Assembly (NCBI RefSeq): GCF_018143015.1
Contig: NC_054751.1
Location: 30,457,783-30,521,782 of the forward strand
Length of the DNA stretch: 64,000 nucleotides
Direction: 5' to 3'
From: Lytechinus variegatus
Lineage: Eukaryota; Echinodermata; Echinoidea; Temnopleuroida; Toxopneustidae
Shown here one piece after another: positions 47,471 to 58,300 of this stretch (positions within the stretch are counted from its first letter, which is position 1; every line of letters begins with the position of its first letter). The position numbers and the translations under genes are program-made. Under the pieces are notes generated by a model that saw nothing but the letters and a program-made list of their open reading frames with translations, had not been told where the DNA came from and ran no database searches.

Positions 47471-49891
47471 TCTTCTATATTAGCATTGTTATTGTGGTTA
47501 CTATTATCATTATTGTTGTTAAATTGTATTATATCAAGGTTTTTTACCTGACTGCTAAGAAAGCACGAATGCCTGTGAGCAAGCAACCAGGGGACCATCG
47601 GCTTAAGGTCCTCGATCTCCCAGGGACCTGGTAATGAGGATAAATGCCCTATCAAAGGGCACTAGCGCACCACTTGGGAATTATCATTATAACTATTGTT
47701 CGTCTCATTAGAAGTAAGACATTTAGGTGCCTCTTTTCCACACTACTGTAATACACAGTAATTGTCAATTGAATTAGACCTATCTTAACCTAGCTAGTAA
47801 TGAAATGTCGTATCATTATACGCTTAAAAGTTATATAAAGTTTTATTTCATGAAAACTGGACACAAGGGTAATCAAGTTTCTGGTCACATGATCATGGTC
47901 AAATCTCAACAGGGCCAATGAACTTGAATTTGTAACAAAAAAACAACCAAGGTTAAGATTTTGAATTGTCATAACTAATTTGCAAGAATGAAGACATATA
48001 CAACCACAGTTGTGTATCACCTGTCATTTTGCCATAAGTTTTCCATCATATGAACAAGGTCAAAGGTCAACATGGTCAATAAACTTTAATATTAAACACT
48101 TAACCAAGGTTAAGATTTTGTTGGGGGGGGGGCTCAAGTTCATTTTGGAAATCTTAGTCCCTATTCCGTAAAACCTACCTGTAATGATCAGCAAAGAGAT
48201 ACAGTAAGCGTAATTTCAGGTCACTATATAGGCAGAGGTCAAAGGCCTTTTTAGGGTTAATAAAACTGATATGAACTTTAAAAAATTAGCCAAATGCTTC
48301 TAATTTTAATTTTTCAAGATAATTTTGTATTATATAGGTCCTTATATAATTTGATATGTAATGCAAGGTTATCATGCAGGTGTATATTGTTAGGTTACTT
48401 GGGTAAGGTCAAGGTCATTCAGATCAATTAATTGAATAAACTTTACATTTTTCCATTATTTTAAAAGTATTTAATCATATTAAGGAAAACTTTATATAAT
48501 ACACCTATATAAGATATGTGTGAATAATATGTCTCCCTTATAATGAAATAAGTTGCAGCAATAAATATCTAATGCACTAAATCAGTTGTCAATCCAATTT
48601 TTCGAGTTCTTGGAGGAAAAAAATTGAATAAACCTAATTTCATATAATAAAATACAAAAGAACAAGTGGAGATGTGACATCATCAGCCCACCTCATGAAT
48701 GTTCATGACGACTGTGTATAAAAAATATTACTAAACTTTAAAATTCAATAACTTTGCTATTTGTTGTCCGATTTTGACGAAATTTTCGGCACTTTGCTCA
48801 GTGAGTTCTACTCTATTTATTAAGCTATAATTACTTTCAGCCTGGACCACCCTTTAAGTTGGCGCTCTTCAATCTAGTAGATTATCTGCGTCATTTAATG
48901 TGTTTCAAGGTCAAAGGTAGAAGAAGTTTGAGGTCAGTGAATCCAGTGATTTTTATCAAATAAAAGAATTTTCTCTAATTTTGAAAGGTTATTTCTTATA
49001 TTTGTTTTTGCCTTATTGTTATGTGTTTTCATATTCAACGATTCTTGATATGAAAGCTGTAAGCAATCTCTAACTGAGGCTGGCATAGGGGTAGCATTAA
49101 GTGTCCCCTTTATTCAAAGGGGAAATGAAAAAGAGAAAAACTTTGAATGTCAATGTCACAGATTCAAAGCTGCTAATTTACATAATAGATGAGACTGTAG
49201 GGGTGATCCACTTAAATGATTATTAAATATTATTATTATTATTATCATTATATTAGAATATATATTATGTTATAATTATTACATCAATATAATTATGATG
49301 ATGATGATTGTTATTAAGTACTATTATTATTAATTATTATTACAGTAATGTCATAATCATTGATTTTATCAATGTATTATTATCTTAAAGCCTTATGTGT
49401 ACAGAGGAGCCACATCAGTAGGCCTATCATATTCTCCAAAGGGGCCTTGTCACTATGTAAATACACAAGGATAAAATACAAAATTACAATATCAAACAGT
49501 TCAAGGAGGCGATAGATTTCATTAGCAGGTATTGATGTTGTTTGGTCTCAAGGTGCCACTCTTCATTTTTTATGTCATTTCTAAAAAAAAAATGCATCAA
49601 AAGAAAGCTCACTCGGCAAACTTCTCATCTATATACATTTTTCTTAGATTAAAAACAGTTATTTCTGGCAAATGCAATACGTTGTATGGACTCAGAACTT
49701 GATTCTGAAAAGCAAAGAGTGAAATTTAAAAGAAACTTAAGAAAGTTTTGAAATAACCAAATTACACAATTTACCTTTAAGGGGTGCTGTAATAATACTG
49801 TTCTGGAGAATAGAAATTGTTGGTCTCATCTTTTATACCGGCTGTCCAGTGTTGGGTACCAGTGAGGTATCAAAGCTTTGTATTGTCTATT
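47471..49891. other. Intergenic; fragments only
   Basis: About 47840-48120 is a worn piece of the 167-bp satellite family (GGTCACATGATCATGGTC). About 48600-48860 resembles an end of the TTAA foldback family (GGACCACCCTTTAA). An ATT-rich stretch lies at 49225-49345. No gene seen. Confidence 0.45.
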
Positions 49892-50320
49892 AGGGGGGGG
49901 GGCACTTCCATTTACGAGTGGATACCATGCACGACCACGGGGTCTTGAAAAAAGCACCCTAAACAAGTATTTTCCATATTCTGAAAATGCACCCCTTATC
50001 AAGTATTGGCCTGTGAAACCCTACTCTTTACAAGTATTGGAAACAAAATGATACCTTGGAAATATTCCCTGAATTGAACCCCTGAACAAGTACAGCGATA
50101 TTTTGATTGTTGTATGTCATGGATGTTGGTTTTACCTTTACCTACATGCACATACGGCCCCACCTCGCGCAAATTGGACTCTAAACACGTAGTGTAGAGA
50201 GTGGGGCAAAAAGTACATCCTGCAAACTGTTAGTCTTTTTTATACTCCCGCAAATTTGACCCTTAATATGAAGCTTTCCTAGCAAAATAGATACCCTTTT
50301 TTCATTATTATAGTGTTTTT
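49892..50320. mobile_element. CCCGGGGG-family MITE, copy E, right end lost
   Basis: Begins with a G run and CACTTCCATTTACGAGTGG. It follows the copy B order to TTTTCATTATTATAGTGTTT, then gives way to unrelated sequence at about 50320. It lies only 240 bp before the first seen exon of ZNFX1. Confidence 0.75.
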
Positions 50321-50606
50321 GGGTGTCCCTCAAAAGGGGGACACGGGTCAGACGTGCCCCCACGTGGATCCGTCAGTGCCACACCTATATGTACCACAAT
50401 ATCTCTGAAGCTCTTCGCGCTCTCATCTTCATGAGTATATACATGATACTAATGGTGTCTGGAGAAATATACAATGTTTAAAACCATTAGCAAAGTAACT
50501 GAAATCATTTTTAAAAGTCCTTGTCATTGATTAAAATCTACCTTATTACCTTGTTTCAGAGTATCTGTGAGGAGTTGCTACTGGGTAATATTGTTCGTGC
50601 ACTGCC

Positions 50607-53600
50607 ATGTCATCGCCTGATGATACTGCTAACCAGAGTGGAGGGAGGGGTTACAGAGGACGAGGTCGGGGCGGGTACAGGGGACAAGGGGGCCGTGGTG
50701 GTTGGAGAGGCGGAGGGCGTGGCGGGAGAGGACAAGATAATCAGCAGGATGGAAGCGAAAGTGGTGATGGGAGTGATAACAGTGGACAGCGAAGAGGACG
50801 TGGCAATAGAGGACGAGGGGATAGAGGTCGAGGCGATAGAGGAGGCGATAGCGGTCGAGGCTATAGAGGTCGAGGCGGTAGAGGAGGCGATAGAGGTCGA
50901 GGCGAAAGAGGAGGTCACCGAGGGAATCGAGGACAACAGGGACAGGAAGGTGACAGTGGGGATAAAGGAGGTAATGATCGAGGGCGAGGAGGTCACCGAG
51001 GTCGAGGAAAAGAGAGAGGTGGACATCAAGGACCACAGGGCAAAGCTATGGAATACAGTGCCGGTGGTGATTCTATAGCATCTGATTCAAGTAAGTCATT
51101 ACTATTAATTGTTGAAATAGCAGATTTGGTAATCAGTAGAGGGCTGTAAAGGGTCATTCCATCTGGATTCACCCAGTGGTTGCACCCGACCGTCTCAGAA
51201 TTCGTTGTAAATTGGTATACATAAAATTCAACATGGCCCAAGCACAAAACAGAAAAATTATTCAAATCGGTCCGTCGGTTCTCGCGCTACAGCCCGCCCT
51301 TTTCTCCTTGTTTTGACAAAAATGGGCGTGACCTTCAACTTTCAATGGCCATTGCGTCATAACGTGTTGACCAATTTTCATGAAACTGGTACCATTTGAT
51401 AGGAAATTCAGAGAGGAATCCAAAACATGCATCAAATAATGTATTGGAATGATTTATAAGGTCGTGACCCTTGACCTATTCTTTGACCTTGAATTTGACC
51501 CCCGGACAAATAATTTTTTGACTTGATTTTCGTGTATGTTAATTATTTGTATGATATTGACAAAATATGTTAAAACCAATGATGATATTTTATTTCTTCA
51601 CCTTTAAAAACTCTTCCAAAGATACCATGAAATTTCACTCTAGTCCCACATACTGATATTCATGTTAGTAAAGTGTTCAAAAGTTACATGATTTCTTCTA
51701 ATCTTAAGTCACAGTATGCAAACACATTAAAAGAAATTAAGCTCATCAGTTCACAAATGAAACATTAAACATTTATGCTCATGAGTAGGTATCTGTTTAG
51801 GCATTTTGATGTTCAGCAATATATATCATATATGTATATATTCTTCTTAGTAAAGTGTTTACCCGGTACTTTTATCATCAACTTGTTGAGTATATGCTTA
51901 TTTAAGGATCCCTAATATACATATATGATATATATTGCAGAGATGCCAAGTTCAAAAAAATGTAATGCGTGAGATTTTCATGACTCGACGTCTCTGAGCG
52001 CGCGCGGCCAGTACTTACACTCATACGTTGCGAAAAGGTGCGCGCGCAACGCGCGCGCGCATGAGATATGGGCATAGAGATCCATCTCTATGGATATGGG
52101 CTTCAAAACCATGCGATGCACGCACGCTATTCATCGTATCACGTACTAGCTGTGCGCTGACTGCACTTTTGATTCGTCTCGTGTGCCGGGCTAGACGCGA
52201 AGGCGGTCAGCCAGTCGTATAATCTGGCGAATAATGCTACTTTTTCTCTTTTTTTCTGTTGGGTACCGATATGCGTGAGAAAAATGGGTGCCATGCGTGA
52301 GATCGTGAGACGGACCCTGAATGCGTGAGTCTCACGCACAATGCGTGAGACTTGGTAGCTCTGATATTGCTGAACATAAAAATGCCTTAACAGATACTTA
52401 TTCATGAGCATAAATGTTTAATGTTTCATTTGTGAACTGATGAGCTTAATTTCTTATCATGTGTTTGCATACTGTGACTTAAAGATTGGAAGAAATCATG
52501 TAACTGGTGAACACTTTACTAACATGAATATCAGTATGTGGGACTAGAGTGAAATTTCATGGTATCTTTGGAAGAGTTTTTAAAGGTGAAGAAATAAAAT
52601 ATCATCATTGGTTTTAACATATTTTGTCAATTTCATACAAATAATTAACATACACGAAAATCAAGTCAAAAAATTATTTGTCCGGGGGTCAAATTCAAGG
52701 TCAAAGAATAGGTCAAGGGTCACGACCTTATAAATCGCTCCAATACATTATTTGATGCATGTTTTGGATTCCTCTCTGAATTTCCTATTAAATAGTACCA
52801 CTTTCGTGAAAATTGGTCAACACGTTATGACGCAATGGCCATTGAAAGTTGAAGGTCACGCCCATTTTTGTCAAAACAAGGAGAAAAGGGCGGGCTGTAG
52901 CGCGAGAACTGACGGACCGATTTGACTAATTTTTTTTGTTTTGTGCTTGGGCCATGGTGAATTTTATGTATACCAATTTACAACGAATTCCGAGAGGGTC
53001 GGGTGCAAAATTGCACTTTCATTGGGTGAATTGGCATGGAATGACCCTAAACAAACATTATCATCCAAGCAGTTCACATTTTACCTTCTATTTATGTTTG
53101 ACATATTTACATTTACCTTTTCTAGCTACACAGTTGTTTTAAAAAGAAACCAACTGCAGTGTTCTGGATTTAGAAAGTAAAAAAAAATGGGGAAATGAGG
53201 TGTCCTGATGTATTTGTATATAATTATATGCATATTTTTCAATCCAATTGTGATTGAGAAATAAATCGCTAAGAGTAAGACTCAAAATAATTTCCCTTGT
53301 CAAGGCACATAATCAACTCACTATAGATCTCCTTTCTCCACCAAATTATCCAAGGGTAATTCCACGGAACTTGATAGCTTGATGGAATATGCCTAGATCA
53401 TTTTTTTTTTCATTTGAGTAAATTAAACGTATCATATCAGTACAGTGGTTCAAAAGTGGTGGCATATGTTCTTATCTCTATTTTCCAACTTAAATATGAA
53501 TAAGTCTGATGAGAACTATTCCCCTTTAAGGCATTTATCTTTCATGCAGATAATAAAAGCCTAATCATTGGGCGGCATATAGGAATGGCATTGTCTGTGG

Positions 53601-55301
53601 TATAATAAATCAAGAAAATTTTGGAAACCGAAATGATGTAAAGTTTGATACCTGATTGGTGGTAATAATCTATTTCACATTTACTTGGTGTAATGAACTC
53701 GATATGAAAAGGATTCATACATTTCTTATTTGTGATAATCATTCAAAACTAATGAGGAGGCTCTCATTTCCTCCCTTTCGCATTTGTTGCTTCAAGGACA
53801 AGGCACAGAATACATTCCAGCCCTGATTAATCTTTCTGCAGGCTGCATCCCTGGACAAACACAAGGGGGTGGACCTCCCATGAGCTACCCATTCCCTCCA
53901 CGGTCTCCTTTTGGAAATCCACCCCCAAATCAGTACGGTCCTCGCAGACCTCCTGGTCCACCTGGTGGCTTTGTACCCCTAGGACCGGTGCCTCCTCCCC
54001 AAATGAGATATCAAATGCCACCTCCACCACAAGGCTTCCAGGGTGGAAGACCACCTGGGCTTCCTCAGCAAGGCCACTTCATGAACCAGCGGCAACCGCC
54101 TCCGTCACTGATGCAGAATGCAAATGCCCAACAAAGAAAGCAAGTTCCGATGGGCGTGGTGCCCCCGGTGCAGCAACAACAGCAGCAGCACCAACCCCAA
54201 CAGCAACATCAGCAGCATCAACAGCAAGGTAAGTGTAGGTGCATTGATTACCATGCTATTGAACAGAAGGAAGGAGCTTTATTGTCCACTTTTTCAGGAA
54301 AAAAAAACTTAATAATATTAGAACAATGTATCATTGTGCAATCTGATCATATTCTTGTTGCATTTTGATATTCATTTTTACATTTGTATTAAAATACATG
54401 AAGAGTGAAAAGGGCATGAGGTTTAACCAAAGCAGAGAAGGCTTTGAGGGAAAAGGCCATTTTAATATGATTTGTAAAATCTTTCAATTAGATATAATAC
54501 AAAAATGTAGACTGAAGAAAGAGCATTAGATGTATGATTGATTTACAAAAGTGGCACTTGCAACTTGTAAATTTCTTGAACCTTGAAAGTTGAAAAATTA
54601 TGCAAACTCTGTCCTGGAGGGGTTGAGCTGTATGTTGCTCCAGAGGAGCATTTCATCAAGACAAGTTGACTTATCTGATAACTTTCCTTGATTCTGATTG
54701 GCTGAGAGACACTGTTACTATACGGATGAAGCATGACTTGTCGGATAAAACGTCCGACAATTCCTTTCATAAAAAGCTCCCCAGGTGTTGTGATGACCCT
54801 GCAGTAGTCTCCTTGGTGCAGAGTGTGCTGGGTGCAACATGCAGGCGTTTTAACAGGGGAGGCAATTTTCTGGAATGACTATGGAATGCTCTCCAGGCTA
54901 GGCAATGGAAGTTACTGCTGTGCTTCGGAAAGTGAATGAAACAAAATGAATAAAGGAAACTGTTTCCTGTAAATGTCTTTGTGCAACACCCAATGCTCCT
55001 GGAGATGATCTCACAATCTTAACGTCATGAAATTCATCATGTGTTTTATGTGAATAGGTCAGAGGAAGGACTACAGGAAAGACCGTGGCCAACGTTCTCG
55101 TGGAAGACGGCGAGGAGGACCAAGGCGTCGACGTGACAATTCCGATCAGGGATCTGTTGTTGATGAATGTGAGAGCCTGGTAGGGAGTGATGATGATGAC
55201 TGCGGATCGATCATGGGGGATGACTTCTTTGATGAGGATCAAGCAATAGAAATGCTTGATGATCCGAAGATCACTCCAGATGGAGCAAATTCATTTGCAC
55301 A
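50607..55301 (+). CDS. ZNFX1: ZNFX1 exons 1-3: disordered RGG and P/Q-rich N-terminal region
   Basis: Exon 1 (residues 1-161) is almost wholly Gly/Arg with RGG and RGRG repeats, ending in a Ser-rich patch. Exon 2 (to about residue 290) is Pro/Gly-rich with PPGPPG, PPPPQ and a Gln/His run coded by CAG/CAA/CAT repeats. Exon 3 begins with an Arg-rich patch (RGRRRGGPRRRR) and then an Asp/Glu-rich stretch. Such sequence commonly binds RNA and drives condensates; that function is inferred by analogy with granule proteins. Codons in exon 1 are strongly biased to GGN and CGN/AGA by composition, so the other frames are also open over several hundred bases; only the frame from 50607 joins the rest of the gene. 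Confidence 0.86.
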
Positions 55302-58300
55302 GTATGAACCAGATTTACGTTTCATCTGCTATTTTGCTAGAGTGGTTTTTAATCCTGATTTTATAGAGTTGTGCTTGTTTGTCAAAAATTTGACAGATTT
55401 TGGAAAGACTAAGCATGTCTTTAGAAAGAATAAAACTTAAAATAACCATCTCCTTGGCCAGTCAAGTAGATTTCAAATACAAAAATTTGATGCACAACTG
55501 AATAGGTATGATTCGAAAATCGGCATATTAAAGACAGTGCACTCCATTATTTGTGTTATGGCATTAGATTTGAATTGATGTAAAGGTCTTCAATAAAGAA
55601 ATAGAACAACTGTTCACTGCTCATTAAAAACCAGAGTCTATGACTTCTAATAACTTAAATGAGAAAACAGTTTTATGAAGACTAAAAAAGAATTCTTTAC
55701 GTTTCTGGATTTGCTGATTTGTGCATGAAATATATCTCAAAAATATCTCAGATTATATAAGGTCAGCTTATGATGCAATAATTAGTGAACTTCTATTGTC
55801 ACTTCAGTTGGTAAACTAATTATCGATTACAGCAAATACAGTATTCAAGAAGTTTATGTTTCTCATTTTTTATTTTTCTCTTCACATTTTTCCTGATGTA
55901 GATACCCTGACTTGCAACTGTCGCTTATTAAAGAATGGATGATCAAGAAACCATCGGACAGCATGGCAAAGCTCTTGGAAAATAAGGGAAGTCTACAAAA
56001 ACTCCTCCAGGAACGCGAAATATCAAATGAGATGTTGAATTGTTTGATATCTTTGCTTACAAAGGTATTCCAAGAGCAAGGGGATGGTTTACAGGTGATT
56101 GCAAAAGCAATCATCAGTCAGTCAAAGTTTCTTAAGTTGCATATTCCACAATACATCATGCGCATAAGGATCAATGTCGAGGGTGAGACTACAGAGAAAC
56201 TTCTCCAGCAGACTGTAGATTTGACAACAATTCTGAAACAGATTGTGCACTGTATGACAAGAAAGCAGGCTTCTGAGATCCTTCCACCTCTTGTCCTCAT
56301 CGGAGATGTGCACAGAGATATGGAGTCGAGGAACGTACCAGTCATTGAGTCGGCTAAAGAAGCCCTGCAAGAATGTTTCAAGAAACAGAAGGACCTGGCT
56401 GAATCTCCTGCAAATGGTGTCTCCAAGAATGCAGTAAAGAAGGATAGGTCTAAAGATGCACTACTGACAGAGTTTCCTTCCTCAGGAGAAATAAAAGACG
56501 GATCACCTCCTGATCTGTCTGCCCCAGCTGAGACTGGCAAGTACAAGAACACAGAAGCAATCATTGCAACACAGTTCCAGCTGTTGAGGGAACTAATTGC
56601 ACAGCCAATCCGTGAAAATGTGTCTAAGTATTACCTTATTCGTGAAGGAAAGAAGAAGCTGACAGAGGAACACTTGCATGAAATACCAGTCTATCAGTAT
56701 GTGAACGTGAAAGGCATCAGCTCAAAGGCTGACCTTGGTCTGGTCTACCGAATGCAGTTTGAGGCAAAATATTTCCAACGTGATCACTGGGACTCAAATA
56801 TTCACTTAGCTGAAGGATCTGTTGTATGCATGTCTGTTGATCATTTCAACACTCTCATCTATGGCATTGTTCATGAGCGGCAGTCGAGTGTACTTCAGAA
56901 AGGATTTGTAGATCTTTACATTCCACGGGCAGATGATGTTGCTCTGCTTCTGACCAGCTACAATTTCCTCATGATTGACTGTAAGCAAACCATAGAAGGT
57001 GTTCTAGATGTCCTGTCAACCCTGCGACACATTACGGATGTCACCATGCCTATGCAGCAACATTTTATCGACATGAGTCACCCTGCTAAGCAGGCCATCT
57101 TTTGTGAAGGAGACCGCAATTGTTCATATGATCTTGATTCTCTGGTGTCAGATGATGCCCTAAACAGATCAGCGAAAGCACATGCAATGAATGTACCTCT
57201 CACAGATTTTGACCACTGGCCCAGCAAAGATTCTGTGCTCCTGGATGGTGATCAGTATGATGCGGTGAAATCCGCCCTCACACAGGAACTTTCAGTTATC
57301 ACAGGTGGACCAGCCACTGGCAAAACACATGTAGGTCAAGCAATTGTCAAAGTTCTCCTCCAAAATCGTCACAAATGGGGTGTCAATTTAGCCGACGGAA
57401 CTCTTGGCCGTACCGACGTTGATAGTGGGCCTATACTTGTACTTGCTCCAGATAAAGTCACTCTTGATCACTTCTTGAAAGGAGTAGAAAGCAAGGGTAC
57501 TGTCAGCATAGACCAACAGAATGAAGCAAAGAAGAGAGCATCAACAATGAGAAATAGTGGTCCTGGTGGAGCAGAGCTAGAGGAATTCCAGAAGAGAATT
57601 TCAAACATTCAGGCCAACATCATCTCTTCACGGAAGAGCATAATTAATGTTGGGTCTTTGAAACAAGTCATGAGTGCATCACATGCTGAGAGTATCTTGC
57701 AGAAAGGTGGTATGGCAGTATGGCTCATGCAGGACTCTAGTCAGAAGGCTCTGAATCGTGCCAGTGTTGGGCTGGGTCCTTGTAACATAGGAGATGAATG
57801 GGTGGAAGATCCATTCCACATAGATTACGACCCAAGCAAGAAGGCCTCAGAACCTGCAGAACATGAGCTGTCCGAAAAGGACCTACGATTTCGTATTCGT
57901 CTCACTGAGCGCATGAAGAAGCAGCAGGAGGAAGCTGTTCAAGACCCATGGGCTTTGCAGATTGATCACCGATGGCGACTCTACCGATTTTGGTTGCGGG
58001 AGTTCTGGAATACAGCTAATCAACGCATACGTCTGATATCTAAGGAGTTGGAAAACGTAGTTCAACAGCACCGGGTGAAATCTGAGAAATCAGATTTTGT
58101 GATATACCAGAATGCTACCATACTTGGAGTAACATCTTCTTGTGCAATAGCACACCATCGTATTCTGAGGTATGTCCAGCCCAGGATCATAATGATTCTC
58201 CAAGCTGCAGATATTATGGAGGCTGTTGTCATAGCATCATTGTCACAACACTGCCGACAGTTGATCATGATTGGGGAAAACAAATCCATCTTGGAGCAGA

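Noticed and set aside
50610-51036. Two long open frames on the minus strand opposite the first ZNFX1 exon
   Set aside because: They are the complement of a Gly/Arg repeat exon, give low-complexity Ser/Thr or Leu/Tyr/His strings, and have no splice or start support.
55302-55440. Exon 3 of ZNFX1 reading on to the stop at 55440
   Set aside because: Reading through gives an ending unlike the family and would cut off the helicase; the GT at 55302 joins in phase to 55902, although the donor is not strong.
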